A stretch of DNA of 64,000 nt, from the NCBI RefSeq assembly GCF_010730055.1, contig NZ_AP022575.1:3782001-3846000 (forward strand), read 5' to 3'. The stretch comes from Mycobacterium shinjukuense. Its GTDB lineage: Bacteria > Actinomycetota > Actinomycetes > Mycobacteriales > Mycobacteriaceae. The notes under the pieces are model-generated. The model was not told the origin of the DNA. It saw only the letters and a program-made list of their open reading frames with translations, and ran no database searches. Position 1 is the first letter of the stretch. Each line of letters opens with the position of its first letter. The position numbers and the translations under genes are program-made. Below are positions 26,681 through 36,548 of the stretch, in pieces.

Positions 26681-28212
26681 GCGCACCCGCCGTTGCTGCT
26701 GGCTCGACCGCCGCCGGGGCGGGGCCCGCCCGACCCGCGACCACCCGAGTGACGGTGCTCACCGGCAAACGGATGACCGATTTGGTGCTGCCGGCGGCGG
26801 CACCGATGGAGACCTACATCGACGAAACCGTCGCGGTGCTGGCCGACCTGTTGGACGACACCCCGCCGGAGGTTCTGGCCGGCTTCGACTTCTCCGCCCA
26901 GGGCGTGTGGACATTTGCCCGCCCCGGCTTCCCACCGCTGAAGCGCGAGCAATCACTCGATGACGCCGGGGTGGTCGACGGATCGCTGCTGACGCTGGTC
27001 TCGGCCAGCCGCACCGAACGGTATCGGCCACTGGTCGAGGACGTCATCGACGCGATCGCGGTGCTCGACGAATCACCCGAGTTCGACCGGGCGGCGTTGA
27101 ATCGCTTCATCGCGGTGGCCATCCCGATCGTGACCCTGCCGCTCACCGTGACCGCCATGTGGGCCTGGTGGGCCACCGGGCGCACCCCGTTCTGGCCGCT
27201 GGCGATCGGCATCGTGGGCATCGCCGTGCTGGTGGGCTCGTTCGTCGCCCAGCGGTTTTACCGCAGTCCGCGTCTTTCCGAATGTTTGCTCGCCGCCGCG
27301 TACCCACCGATCGCCGCGGCCGCAGCGATCGCCGTTCCGCTGCCACGCGGGGCAACCTCGTTGGGCGCCCCCCAGCTGGCCGCCGCCGCCACGGCCGTCT
27401 TCTTCGTCACCCTGATGGTGCGGGGCGGCCCGCGGCGGCGTCACGAGTTGGCATCGTTCGTCGTCATCGCGATGGTCGCGGCGGTCGCCGCCGCGTTTGC
27501 TTACGGCTATGGCTACCAACAGTGGGTGCCCGCTGGAGCGATCGCGTTTGGGCTGTTCATCGTGACCAACGCCGCCAAGCTGACGGTCGCCGTCGCGCGC
27601 ATCGCACTACCACCGATTCCCGTTCCCGGCGAGACCGTCGACAACGAGGAGCTGCTCGATCCCGTCGCCGCCCAAGAGGCCACCAACGAGGAAACGCCGA
27701 CCTGGCAGGCGATCATCGCCTCGGTGCCGGCGTCGGCCGCCAGGCTCACCGAGCGCAGCAAGCTGGCCAAACAACTGTTGATTGGGTACGTGACGGCGGG
27801 CACCGTGATCCTGGCCGCCGGTGCCATCGGTGTGCTGGTGCGTGGGCACTTCTTCGTGCACAGCCTGGTCGTTGCCGCCGTTATCGCGGTGATCTGCGGA
27901 TTTCGGTCGCGTCTTTACGCCGAGCGGTGGTGCGCGTGGGCGTTGCTGGCAGCGGCCGTGGCCATCCCGGCGGGGCTGGCGGCCAGGCTCAGCGTGTGGT
28001 ACCCGAACTATGCCTGGCTGATGCTGACCGTCTATCTCGCGATCGGCCTGGTTGGGCTGCTCGTCGTCGGGGCGACCGCACAGGTTCGTCGCGTTTCGCC
28101 GGTGATGAAGCGGATCCTGGAGTTGATCGACGGCGCCATGGTCGCCTCGATCATTCCGCTGCTGCTGTGGATCACCGGTGTCTACGACATGGTCCGGAAT
28201 ATCCGGTTCTGA
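26677..28212 (+). CDS. eccD1: ESX-1 membrane complex protein EccD1
   Basis: This 511-aa integral membrane protein has an N-terminal ubiquitin-like cytosolic domain (about residues 20-105: RVTVLTGKRMTDLVLPA, QSLDDAGVVDGSLLTLV). Eleven or so hydrophobic helices follow, ending GVYDMVRNIRF. Two copies of EccD line the membrane vestibule around EccB/EccC in each protomer. Translation starts at TTG 26677, overlapping the espI stop as TTGA, and this matches the family N-terminus LSAPAVAAG. It is the last gene of the esxBA-downstream group before espJ. Confidence 0.96.
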   Translation: MSAPAVAAGSTAAGAGPARPATTRVTVLTGKRMTDLVLPAAAPMETYIDETVAVLADLLDDTPPEVLAGFDFSAQGVWTFARPGFPPLKREQSLDDAGVVDGSLLTLVSASRTERYRPLVEDVIDAIAVLDESPEFDRAALNRFIAVAIPIVTLPLTVTAMWAWWATGRTPFWPLAIGIVGIAVLVGSFVAQRFYRSPRLSECLLAAAYPPIAAAAAIAVPLPRGATSLGAPQLAAAATAVFFVTLMVRGGPRRRHELASFVVIAMVAAVAAAFAYGYGYQQWVPAGAIAFGLFIVTNAAKLTVAVARIALPPIPVPGETVDNEELLDPVAAQEATNEETPTWQAIIASVPASAARLTERSKLAKQLLIGYVTAGTVILAAGAIGVLVRGHFFVHSLVVAAVIAVICGFRSRLYAERWCAWALLAAAVAIPAGLAARLSVWYPNYAWLMLTVYLAIGLVGLLVVGATAQVRRVSPVMKRILELIDGAMVASIIPLLLWITGVYDMVRNIRF

Positions 28213-28315
28213 GCCACCAGCGGCCGCGATCGGTCGCCGACAAATTGCCGCAAAAGGGATTCGGACACGTCGGGTAAAATTTGCTCGATGGGTTACCTAC
28301 CGAAGGGATCTTGCG

Positions 28316-29083
28316 ATGGCTGAACCATTGGCCGTCGATCCCGCCCGCTTGAACCTTGCCGGTGGCAAGCTCGCCGAACTTGTGTTCCCGGCGGCTCCAC
28401 CGCCGATCACGGTGCCGGGATCGGACGCGGTGTCGGCCGCCATCAACGCGACAATGCCAGGCATCGAATCACTCGTCTCCGACGGGTTGCCCGGCGTCAC
28501 GGCCGCCCTCAAGAGGACGGCGTCGGGCATGTCCACCGCGGCCGACATCTACGCGAAGGCCGACCAGTCGCTGGGCGACGCGTTGACGCGGTACCAGTTC
28601 GGCTCCGACGGGCAAGCACCGGGTGCCGCTGCGGCAGCAGGCCAGACGGCTACCAGCGGGCAGCTGCTGGGCGCGCCGGCGGGCGTCGCGTCACAGCTGA
28701 GTCAAACGGTGAGCCAACAGGTCTCCGCGTGGTCGCCCCGGGTCGCTGCCACCGTGCCGCAACTGGTTCAGCTGGCCCCGCACGCCGGTCCGATGGCGCA
28801 GCAGGCGGCTCCCATCGCGCAGACCATCAGCCAAAGCGCGCAGCAAGGCGCCTCGTCGGGGTCGCAGGGCGGCGCCGCGCCGGCACAGCTTGCCAGCGAC
28901 ACCAAACCGGCCGAGCGCGCGCAGCTGGTCGACGAAACGAAACGCGAGGACGAAGACCCGGACCGCGACGGCCAAGCCGAGTCGGGTGACGAAACCGCCG
29001 CCGCTGGCGTGCAGACCGTGGGACGGGTTTCCACCGAAGGCGCCACCGGAGCCTCCGGAGCTCGGCTAGCGATGCCGATCTGA
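28316..29083 (+). CDS. espJ: ESX-1 secretion-associated protein EspJ
   Basis: This 255-aa Ala/Gln-rich protein has an EspC/WXG100-like helical N-terminus (MAEPLAVDPARLNLAGGKL). A YxxxD secretion motif YAKAD lies at the end of the helical region (ADIYAKADQSL), and a disordered C-terminus follows. A longer frame exists upstream, but ATG 28316 has GAAGGGA 7 nt upstream and matches the family start. It is the last rightward ESX-1 gene, convergent with espK. The gap between them carries four tandem GCTAAC units. Confidence 0.9.
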   Translation: MAEPLAVDPARLNLAGGKLAELVFPAAPPPITVPGSDAVSAAINATMPGIESLVSDGLPGVTAALKRTASGMSTAADIYAKADQSLGDALTRYQFGSDGQAPGAAAAAGQTATSGQLLGAPAGVASQLSQTVSQQVSAWSPRVAATVPQLVQLAPHAGPMAQQAAPIAQTISQSAQQGASSGSQGGAAPAQLASDTKPAERAQLVDETKREDEDPDRDGQAESGDETAAAGVQTVGRVSTEGATGASGARLAMPI

Positions 29084-29095
29084 GCGGGCACAACA

Positions 29096-29121
29096 GCTAA
29101 CCGCTAACGGCTAACGCTAAC
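29096..29121. repeat. Four GCTAAC units downstream of espJ
   Basis: GCTAAC occurs at 29096-29101, 29103-29108, 29110-29115 and 29116-29121, three of them spaced by one base or none. The cluster sits 12 bp after the espJ stop in the espJ/espK convergent gap. It does not fold into a long stem. Confidence 0.7.
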
Positions 29122-29207
29122 TTCTGACCAGGGGCCGGCTCCACGGTCACACACACCACCGGATTTCACCGCCGGCCGCCCGCCCGGGCACTCTCCCTCG
29201 GCCTGCC

Positions 29208-31505
29208 TTACGACGACGACCCCGCCAGAGCGCTGTCGAGCAGCCCGGCGACATGGCGCCAATACAGCCAGTCGGCGACGGCGCCGCGCTGCGCCTGCGG
29301 GTCGGCCGCGCTGTGCGCCTGGTGTAGCGCGAGCTCTTGGCTGTGCGCGGCGAAGGCGTGGAACGCCCGCAGGTGCGCGACCTCGCGTCCGGTAGCGGTG
29401 CTGGTCATCGGCTTCATCAGCTCGAACCACAGCATGTGCCGCTCGTCATCCGGCGGGTTCTCGGCAACCGGCGCCGGTGGCAACAGGTCGATCAGATGAC
29501 GATCGTCGGTGTTCGCCAGCTGGGCCGCCGCCGACGGATCCACCACCTGCAGCCGGGACCGGCCGGTCATCCTGCCGCTGTCGGGGATGTCATCGGGCTC
29601 CAGCACGATCTTGGCTGCGCCCGGGTCCGAATTGGCCAACTGCTCCGCGGTGCCGATCACGGCCCGCAGCGTCAGGTCGTGGTAGGTCGCCCAGCCCTGC
29701 ACGGCCAGAATCGGGTAGGTGGCACTGCGAGCCTTCTCGTCGGCCGGCAGCGCGTGGTCGGCGCTGGCCATGTACACCTTGTCCGGCAGCTGCACCTCTT
29801 CGGGTATGTAGGCCAGCCCGTAGCTGTTGGCCACCACGATCTCGCCGTCGGTGGTCACCGCGGTGATCCAGTAGAAGCCGTAGTCGCCTTCGCCGCCGAC
29901 GTCGGGCGCGTTCAACGCGGCCGCGATGCGCCGTGCCAGCCGCAGCGGGTCGTCCTTGCCGCCGCGGCGCGCGGCCGCGGCAACGGCATCGCGGGCCGCC
30001 CGTGCCGCCGACACCGGAACCGACGGCGAGGGCGTAACGGCATCCGCCGACTCTTTCCGCTCCTTCTCGGTGTCGCCGGGCTCGGGCGGCGGGGCCGGGC
30101 GCGCGGGCGGCGCGGTGCGCGCCGACGCCGCCCGCGGGCCCGGCGTTGCCGGGCCCCTGCCGCCCGGCCCCAACGGTGCCCGTCCGGAGGCGGCCCGCGA
30201 CGCCGCACCCGACGCCGCGGCCTGACCCGCGCTCGGGCTCGCGCCGGCCGACCCGACGGCACCGCCCGGTCCGGCGGAGGCGGCGCGCGCCGCCGCCGGG
30301 ATACCACCCGCCGCGGCGGGCGCCACCGGCGCGGCCGCGTCGTCACCGGGGGCGGGTGCCGACGGGCCCCCAGCGGCGGGCGCCGCGGGCGCCTGTGTGG
30401 CCGCCGCCGGCTTCACGTGCGCCGGCTCGGTCCCCGGCGCGGTCGGGGTCGACGGCGTTCCGGCATCACCCGGGGTCGACGGCCGATCCGGCGCCGGCGG
30501 TCCGGCCGGGGTCGGCGCCGGGCCCGGCGCGGGCTGCGGGGGGGCCGGTGCGGGAGTGACCTCGCCCGGCGTCGGCGCGACCGGGCCGACCGGAGTGACC
30601 GGTTCGACCGGGCCGCCCGGCTTGTCTGGCGTTGGCTTGCTTGGGGTCGGCGGCCCGACGGGGCCACCCGGCGTCACCGGCGTGACCGGCCTCGCCGGCG
30701 CGCCCGGGCCCACCGGCGAAACCGGCGCAACCGGACCACCCGGCCTGACGGGCGTGACCGGCGCGCCGGGAGTGACCGGGGTGACCGGCGTCGGGTTCAC
30801 CGGCGTGACCGGTGTCGGCCGCACCGGGGTCACCGGTGCGCCGGGAGTGACCGGGGTGTAAGGGTTGGCCGGGGTCGGTTGGAAAGGCGTCGGCGTCGGG
30901 ATCACCGGGGTGGTGCTGTCCGGGGCCGGCACGATCAACGTCGGTATGTCCGGCGTTGGCGGCGTCACCTGGCGAAGCAGCTCTTCGAGCGCATTTTTCG
31001 GAGGCTTCCAGGTCTTGGACGCCAGGACTTGTTCGGCGGTTTCGGCGACCAGGCTGGCGTTTGCCTGGTGAGTGGCACGCACCAATGCATTAATCGCCGC
31101 GGTTCGCGCATCGGCGTCCAGCTCCGGGTCATTTTCCAGGATGTTTATTTCCCGTTGCGCGTCGTCGACATTGTTGCCGATTTCCGATTTGGCCTGCACT
31201 ATCAATCCCGCGACATGGCGGTGCCAGGTAATGACGGTGGCGAGATAATCCTGCAGCGTGCTCATTTGATTGAGATTTGCGCCCAGCGCCCCGTTGGCGG
31301 CATTGGCGGCGCCACCCGACCACACGCCTCCCTCGAAGACTTCAACCTGCTGGTGTCGGCAGGCATCCATCACGTCGGTCACCTTGCGCAGCACCCGGTT
31401 GTACTCCTGCGCCCGGTCGTACAGGATGTCCTCGTTTGCTTCCGGCCATCCGCCCGGTTCCAGCATCTGACTGGCATACTCGCCCGTCGGCCTGGTAATG
31501 CCCAT
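29208..31505 (-). CDS. espK: ESX-1 secretion-associated protein EspK
   Basis: This 765-aa protein has an N-terminal helical domain resembling WXG100/PPE folds (MGITRPTGEYASQMLEPGG; VWSGGAANAANGALG, about residues 1-180). A long Pro/Thr/Val-rich linker with repeated PVTPV units spans about 200-440. A compact C-terminal domain starts near residue 540 (YWITAVTTDGEIVVANSYG). GGAAGGGA lies 7-8 nt upstream of the ATG. EspK binds EspB and helps present it to EccCb1. A related C-terminal domain occurs in the 722-aa protein at 58584-60752. It is slightly longer than the M. tuberculosis protein because of the linker. Confidence 0.94.
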   Translation of the reverse strand: MGITRPTGEYASQMLEPGGWPEANEDILYDRAQEYNRVLRKVTDVMDACRHQQVEVFEGGVWSGGAANAANGALGANLNQMSTLQDYLATVITWHRHVAGLIVQAKSEIGNNVDDAQREINILENDPELDADARTAAINALVRATHQANASLVAETAEQVLASKTWKPPKNALEELLRQVTPPTPDIPTLIVPAPDSTTPVIPTPTPFQPTPANPYTPVTPGAPVTPVRPTPVTPVNPTPVTPVTPGAPVTPVRPGGPVAPVSPVGPGAPARPVTPVTPGGPVGPPTPSKPTPDKPGGPVEPVTPVGPVAPTPGEVTPAPAPPQPAPGPAPTPAGPPAPDRPSTPGDAGTPSTPTAPGTEPAHVKPAAATQAPAAPAAGGPSAPAPGDDAAAPVAPAAAGGIPAAARAASAGPGGAVGSAGASPSAGQAAASGAASRAASGRAPLGPGGRGPATPGPRAASARTAPPARPAPPPEPGDTEKERKESADAVTPSPSVPVSAARAARDAVAAAARRGGKDDPLRLARRIAAALNAPDVGGEGDYGFYWITAVTTDGEIVVANSYGLAYIPEEVQLPDKVYMASADHALPADEKARSATYPILAVQGWATYHDLTLRAVIGTAEQLANSDPGAAKIVLEPDDIPDSGRMTGRSRLQVVDPSAAAQLANTDDRHLIDLLPPAPVAENPPDDERHMLWFELMKPMTSTATGREVAHLRAFHAFAAHSQELALHQAHSAADPQAQRGAVADWLYWRHVAGLLDSALAGSSS

Positions 31506-31848
31506 CGCTCAATTCCCTTCCAGCAGCCGGGCCGCAGCGGCCAGCCGTGTCCGGTGACGTCCCGCGGGCGGCGCCCAAGCGCGGCGGGGGCCGACGGTGG
31601 GAACGTTGCCGTGTTCACGCCGGCCCGGATGCCGCGTCGGTCGTTTCGCGGTACCGGACATCATGATTAACAAGCCTAACCGACGTTTAGGCCGGCCAGC
31701 CGCGGCAATTTTGGTGATCGGGACGCTCGCCGGGCATTACAAATCACAAGGCCATAGTGGTCGAAAAAATGGAGCCGAGCCGGCCGCGGGAAATGCAAAT
31801 GCGAGCGCGTGCGCTGCGGCGCTCATTCCGGCGGCATTCGACGGTGTG
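31506..31848. other. 343-bp gap between espL and espK
   Basis: No gene is supportable. It is AT-richer than its surroundings around 31660-31680 and 31730-31800, which would suit an espK promoter. GCCTAA (31674-31679) and TTAGGC (31687-31692) make a 6-bp inverted repeat with a 7-nt spacer, 170 bp upstream of espK. No tRNA, insertion sequence or longer repeat is visible. Confidence 0.45.
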
Positions 31849-32205
31849 TTAGACCGATCCCTGATTCATCGTCTTTGACATCGCCGACAGCGCGGCGACC
31901 AGCTGCTGGCCGGCCGCATCGTTGTACGCGGTTGCCGCCGACTGCGCGTTCTGCAGCGCCTCGTTGACCCGCACCCCGACGGCTTCCGCGCCCAGCTTCT
32001 TCACCAAGCCGTCTTGGATGCGCACCCCCGTGAGCCATTGGTGTCCGTTGATCGTCACCTCGACGGTCCCTTCCTCGTCGGCGCCGCGGAAGGATCCGGT
32101 ATTCATCTGGTTCAGCGTCCCCTCCAGGGCCGACTGAAACCGAGCGGCCAGCGCGAGCACCTGGGCGACATGCGGGTCGATCTCGTCCATCTCTTTCATA
32201 CTCAC
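31849..32205 (-). CDS. espL: ESX-1 secretion-associated protein EspL
   Basis: This 118-aa YbaB/EbfC-like protein (EGTVEVTINGHQWLTGVRI, AAAYN-type AATAYNDAAGQQ) matches EspL. EspL is required for stability of ESX-1 substrates in M. tuberculosis and M. marinum and resembles nucleoid-associated YbaB dimers. The start is GTG 32205, which overlaps the espB stop as GTGA. Translation two codons later from an ATG is also possible. The overlap implies strict coupling to espB. Confidence 0.93.
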   Translation of the reverse strand: MSMKEMDEIDPHVAQVLALAARFQSALEGTLNQMNTGSFRGADEEGTVEVTINGHQWLTGVRIQDGLVKKLGAEAVGVRVNEALQNAQSAATAYNDAAGQQLVAALSAMSKTMNQGSV

Positions 32206-33584
32206 TTCGACTCCTTGCTGTCTTGGCGACGGCGGTTACCGATGACGGCCTCGGTCCACGCCCGATCCTCAGTGTAGAGCGCCTCCTCTTCTTGCTGTGC
32301 GCCCTTGGATTTGGCGCCGCCATGGCCCTGGCCGTGGGCCCCCATCGGCATTCCCATGCCGCCGCCGCCCAGCGCGCTGCCCGCGGCGGCCTTCCCCTGG
32401 CCCAGAGCGCCGAGGTCACCCGCGGCGGCGGGCCGCACGGATTCGGCGTCGATGCCGGTCGCGGGCGCCAACGGCATCGACGGCACACCGCCGCCACCGC
32501 CACCGCCCAGCGATGCCGCCTTGACCGACGGCTCTGCGGGCATCATCGCCGCCGCCTCACGTCCGGCCGATGTCAGCTCGGCCGCCGTGTCGGCGGGCAT
32601 GCCGCCACCCGTCCCGCCGGTGGCCGGCATCATCGGCGGGGTCATCCCGCTCAGCGGTGTCCCGCCGGAGCCGTCGCCCGGCGGCATCAAGAAGCCCGGG
32701 ATCAACCCCTGCGGCTGAGCGGGCGGCGGTGGGTCGATCTTGATGGCGGGCGGCGGCTTGGGCGGATTCACCGGTTCCAGGGCCGCCTTGTTGTTGTACT
32801 CGGTGAGCACCTGCTCCGATTTCGCCTGATACTCCGCGTACAACTTGATGGCTTGGTCTTTGTAGGCCGGGTCCTTGGATAACTCTTCGAGCTTCATGAT
32901 GTCGGCCAACGAGGGATGGGACCGCCTGGCCCACAGCTGCAGCTGCGCGATGTAGCTGGCCTGCTTGGCCATCGCGGCACTCAATTTCGCCATGTGCAGC
33001 ACCCACTCTCGCTGCTGATCCATCGAGGCCTCGCAGGCCGTGGCCGCATCGCCTTCCCAGTGATCGAAGGCCCGGAAACGCTTGAGGTCTCCCTGCAACG
33101 TCAGGTTGTAGGTGTTCCACCCATCGGCGAAATCGGCCAGCGATGCGCCCTGATCCCCTGATTCGAGTTTCGTCGCCGCGGTTTTGAGGTCGGTGAAGTC
33201 GGGGTCACCCGCCGCCGCAACCGTCGGCGTGTCCGCTAGACCCGCCGAGCTGTCCCCGCCCACACCGCCGGCCGATTCGGCCTGCACGGTGCCGCCGCCG
33301 TCGTTGTTCAGGGCCGTCGACGCCTCCTCGTCCACCTCCCCATACGCCTTGGCCGCGTTGCGCAGGGAGGTCGCCAGGCGTTGCCGTTCCCGATGACCGG
33401 CCGCCAGGTAGGTGCGCATATTGTCGGCCGATAGCACCAGTTGCTGGGCCGCGTTGTTAGCCGCCGTGAGGCCGCACGGTGGCTGCGGGACATCGGTTGG
33501 TGGCTCGGCCATGGGGGACTCCACCTCGTTAGCCCGCGACAAAATTTCTTGCTGATCCACCGTCAAGGTCTGCGGCTGCGACAT
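32202..33584 (-). CDS. espB: ESX-1 substrate EspB
   Basis: This 460-aa protein has the same length as M. tuberculosis EspB. Its N-terminal PE/PPE-like helical fold carries the secretion motif YGEVD at Y81-D85 and the WxG turn in FDHWEGDAAT. A disordered Gly/Pro/Met-rich C-terminus ends VIGNRRRQDSKESK and is the part removed by MycP1. EspB oligomerises into a ring-shaped channel-like structure. An upstream in-frame codon is ignored because ATG 33584 has AAGGAGGG at proper spacing. It is followed by espL with a 4-nt overlap. Confidence 0.96.
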   Translation of the reverse strand: MSQPQTLTVDQQEILSRANEVESPMAEPPTDVPQPPCGLTAANNAAQQLVLSADNMRTYLAAGHRERQRLATSLRNAAKAYGEVDEEASTALNNDGGGTVQAESAGGVGGDSSAGLADTPTVAAAGDPDFTDLKTAATKLESGDQGASLADFADGWNTYNLTLQGDLKRFRAFDHWEGDAATACEASMDQQREWVLHMAKLSAAMAKQASYIAQLQLWARRSHPSLADIMKLEELSKDPAYKDQAIKLYAEYQAKSEQVLTEYNNKAALEPVNPPKPPPAIKIDPPPPAQPQGLIPGFLMPPGDGSGGTPLSGMTPPMMPATGGTGGGMPADTAAELTSAGREAAAMMPAEPSVKAASLGGGGGGGVPSMPLAPATGIDAESVRPAAAGDLGALGQGKAAAGSALGGGGMGMPMGAHGQGHGGAKSKGAQQEEEALYTEDRAWTEAVIGNRRRQDSKESK

Positions 33585-33691
33585 CTCGGTCACCCTCCTT
33601 AGTGCTACAGCCATTATCGCCGTTGCGGCCGCTGGTTAGTGCACCAAAAAATTCCGGCCCGCGGGTCGCGTGGTGGCCGCGCGCGGGTGCC

Positions 33692-35080
33692 TTATTTCGG
33701 CAGCGCCATCTGGTAGCGGCTTTCCTCGGGCGGCGAGACCCGCCGGATCGGCAGCTCGCGGTGGCGCGGTGTGCCGATGAGGTTGTGCCGCAGCAGCACC
33801 CGGTCGACGCCCTGATGCGGACCCAGATAGGTGGTGGCATGCGGCCAGGCCACCTTGGCCACCGGCCCGACGTGGGCACCGATCAACCGGGCGAACTGTT
33901 CGAACTGCGGTCCGACGGTGACGACGCCGCCGGCGGCCGCCGCGCGCACCACAAACTGGGTGAACGTCTGCGCGTCACCGAGCTGGATGCTCACGTCGAC
34001 GTCGTCGAACGGCAGGTAGACCGGGCACCGGTGCACCGTCTCGCCGACCAGGACACCCGCGGATCCGATCGGCAGGTGGCAGTGCCGGTTGGGGACGAGG
34101 TCCTGACCTATCAACGCCGGCCGCTGGCCACCGTAGAGGCGGGAGAAGCCGCGCGGCGTCTTGGGTTTGTTCACCGTGGTCAACAGCACCGTGGCCTGGG
34201 GCGGAGTCCCGGGGGCGATCCGGACCCTGGTGACGGTGTGGTCGGCACGCACCGACCACCACAGGTCGGGGCCGCCCGGCGCGGTGTAGGCGGCCGTGTA
34301 GGCGTCCCGCCCGATGATCATCGACCACTTCTCCCGGACGAACCCGATGTCGGTGGCGTGGTCGTAGTCGTCGAAGCTGCGCCCACACACGGCGTCGACC
34401 CCGTTGCTGGCCAAACCGTCGGCGATGCGGGTCGCCGAGGCGACCAGATAGCGGGCCAGCCCCGCCACCCCGGTGTCGCGCCGCCGCGCCGACCTCTGCG
34501 CCCGTTCCGGGTCGGCCCGCAGCATGATCCAGGTCCGCCGGTTCGCCGGGGCCGGGTCGGCGCCGATCACCCGCTGGTACAAACTCACCACCTCGGGTGC
34601 CGCGGTCTTGCCAACCCGGTAGCCGGCCGAGACCACATCGGCCTCCAAGTCGGGACAGTGCACCGCCAGCAGCTCCTCCAACAGCCGGGTGTCCAGCACG
34701 TCGTCGGTGTGGGCCTGCCCGTCGACAATGACCGTCGGGGTGAACGGCCGGGGCTTGAGCTCGATGACCGCGATCATCTGCTCGCGCCGCCAGCGCACCG
34801 CCACGTGATCTCCCGGCTTCACGGTGGCGCCGACAACGGGCTCCGAGGGGATCTCGATCGGCTTGCGTCGCCGTCGCAGCCACACATAAACCGTGGCCAA
34901 CCAGCCGGTTACCCGACGGCCGAACAAGGTCACGAAGACCACGACGGCCCCCAGCGCCACGATCGCGATGCCCACCCACCAGTAACGGGTATCCAGAAAC
35001 AGCAGTACGCAGGGCGGGGCCAAGGCCGCCAGGATCAACGTGTGACCGGTGCTGAAGCGCAGCCGCATGGGGTTTCTCAT
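33692..35080 (-). CDS. eccE1: ESX-1 membrane complex protein EccE1
   Basis: This 462-aa peripheral subunit of the ESX-1 membrane complex has two N-terminal transmembrane helices (about residues 12-29 and 33-53). A basic linker (WLRRRRKPIEI) leads to a cytosolic domain ending ESRYQMALPK. It starts 7 nt after the mycP1 stop. A 107-bp gap separates it from espB. EccE proteins are the least conserved core components, yet this one follows the M. tuberculosis sequence closely. Confidence 0.95.
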   Translation of the reverse strand: MRNPMRLRFSTGHTLILAALAPPCVLLFLDTRYWWVGIAIVALGAVVVFVTLFGRRVTGWLATVYVWLRRRRKPIEIPSEPVVGATVKPGDHVAVRWRREQMIAVIELKPRPFTPTVIVDGQAHTDDVLDTRLLEELLAVHCPDLEADVVSAGYRVGKTAAPEVVSLYQRVIGADPAPANRRTWIMLRADPERAQRSARRRDTGVAGLARYLVASATRIADGLASNGVDAVCGRSFDDYDHATDIGFVREKWSMIIGRDAYTAAYTAPGGPDLWWSVRADHTVTRVRIAPGTPPQATVLLTTVNKPKTPRGFSRLYGGQRPALIGQDLVPNRHCHLPIGSAGVLVGETVHRCPVYLPFDDVDVSIQLGDAQTFTQFVVRAAAAGGVVTVGPQFEQFARLIGAHVGPVAKVAWPHATTYLGPHQGVDRVLLRHNLIGTPRHRELPIRRVSPPEESRYQMALPK

Positions 35081-35087
35081 CGGCTTT

Positions 35088-36425
35088 TCACCGGCGCCTC
35101 AACGCCCGTGCGGCCAGCGCGGCCAGGCCCAGGGCCAGTGCCAGACCCGCGACCGCCAACGCCACCACCGTGATCGGCCGACGATCGGGGCCCGGCGGCA
35201 GCGCCGGGGCCGGGATGCGTCTGACGTCGGGGGCCGATGCGGGCCCGGGCGGAATGTCCCAGGTCAACGCCGCGACGGCGTTGATCACGCCCGCGCCCAC
35301 CAGGTTGTCAACCCCGCCTCCGGGATGCCGCGCGGTGGCGGTGATCCGGTTGATGATCTGCGCCGGCGTCAGGTCGGGAAACCGCTGCCGCAGCAGCGCC
35401 GCCAGGCCCGAGACGTATGCCGCGGCAAACGACGTGCCGGCGATCGGAACGGGACCCTCCTTGCCTTGCAACGCGTTCACCGGCTCGCCGCGGTCACCCA
35501 GGGCGACGATGTTCTCCGCGGGAGCCGCCACGCCCACCCAGGGTCCGTGCATCGAAAACGAACTCGGCGCGCCGGTCTGGCCGATGCCGCCCACGGTCAG
35601 CACCAACGGTGCATACCACGCCGGCGTGACGACCGTCTGCACCTTGTTCCAGCCGCGCGGGTCGGCGGGTGTGGACGCGTCAGGCAGCGGGTTCTGCGTG
35701 CAATCGCCGCCGGTGTTGCCGGCCGCGACGACGACCACCGCCCCCTTGGTGTTGACCGCATAGTTGATGGCGGCGCCCAGGCTGGACTCGTCGATCGGCC
35801 TGCTGACCTTGTAACAGGCCGCTTCGCTGATGTTGATCACGTTCGCACCAAGATTGGCGGCGTGCACCACGGCGCGGGCCAGGCTGCGGATCGACCCGGC
35901 CGCCGGAGTGGCGTTGGGGTCGTTGGGGTTGGGCTGGGAGCCGACCGGTTCGAATGCCTCCGATGTCTGACGCAGCGACAGCAGGCGCGCATCGGGCGCG
36001 ACACCGATGAACCCGTCGGTCGGGGCGGGCCGGCCGGCGATGATGGACGCGGTCAGGGTTCCGTGGGCATCGCAATCGGACAGCCCGTTGCCGGCCTGAT
36101 CGACGAAATCGCCGCCGGGCTCCGCCGGGACCCGCGGCGACGCGTCCACACCGGTGTCGATCACGGCCACCGTCACCCCGGCCCCGGTCGCAAACCGGTG
36201 GGCCTCGGCGACACCCAGGTACGTGTCGCTCCACGGCGGATCGTGAAAATTGGAGTCGGGCAACGTGGTGGGCGCCGAACACAGCACGCGCTGTTCGGTG
36301 GGTTGGTCGGGACCGGTCACATCCGGCGGCACCGCACCCGGATCGATCGAGGGCGGGTCGATGGCCAACGCCGGCGGCGCGGTCAGCAACGCAAGCGCCA
36401 CCGTCACCAGCACGATCCGGTGCAC
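35088..36425 (-). CDS. mycP1: ESX-1 subtilisin-like protease mycosin-1
   Basis: This 445-aa mycosin has a signal peptide (RIVLVTVALALLTAPPALA). A catalytic triad is visible at D90 (AVIDTGVD), H121 (DCDAHGT) and S332 (AGTSFAAA), numbering that agrees with the M. tuberculosis enzyme. A proline-rich stretch follows, then a C-terminal transmembrane helix (ITVVALAVAGLALALGLAAL) with a basic end. It cleaves EspB and stabilises the ESX membrane complex. Translation begins at GTG 36425. It is the first gene of the leftward mycP1-eccE1-espB-espL group. Confidence 0.96.
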   Translation of the reverse strand: MHRIVLVTVALALLTAPPALAIDPPSIDPGAVPPDVTGPDQPTEQRVLCSAPTTLPDSNFHDPPWSDTYLGVAEAHRFATGAGVTVAVIDTGVDASPRVPAEPGGDFVDQAGNGLSDCDAHGTLTASIIAGRPAPTDGFIGVAPDARLLSLRQTSEAFEPVGSQPNPNDPNATPAAGSIRSLARAVVHAANLGANVINISEAACYKVSRPIDESSLGAAINYAVNTKGAVVVVAAGNTGGDCTQNPLPDASTPADPRGWNKVQTVVTPAWYAPLVLTVGGIGQTGAPSSFSMHGPWVGVAAPAENIVALGDRGEPVNALQGKEGPVPIAGTSFAAAYVSGLAALLRQRFPDLTPAQIINRITATARHPGGGVDNLVGAGVINAVAALTWDIPPGPASAPDVRRIPAPALPPGPDRRPITVVALAVAGLALALGLAALAARALRRR

Positions 36426-36548
36426 CCCCGAATCACTCCATTCATTGAGCCGCGCCGCCGCCCGCGCATCTGCATCTCAGGCCTGCGTGCAGTTTAGACG
36501 TAACGGGTGCGTAACCGCCGCTTTTCCCCGCCGGGGCCGCACCCTGAA

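Noticed and set aside
30397..30861. Collagen-like GVTGVTGAPG repeat ORF on the plus strand
   Set aside because: It is the complement of the PVTPV repeat linker of espK read in another frame, not an independent gene.
29337..31670. A 777-codon plus-strand ORF opposite espK
   Set aside because: Shadow of espK; the translation is Arg/Gly-rich and has no recognisable domain.
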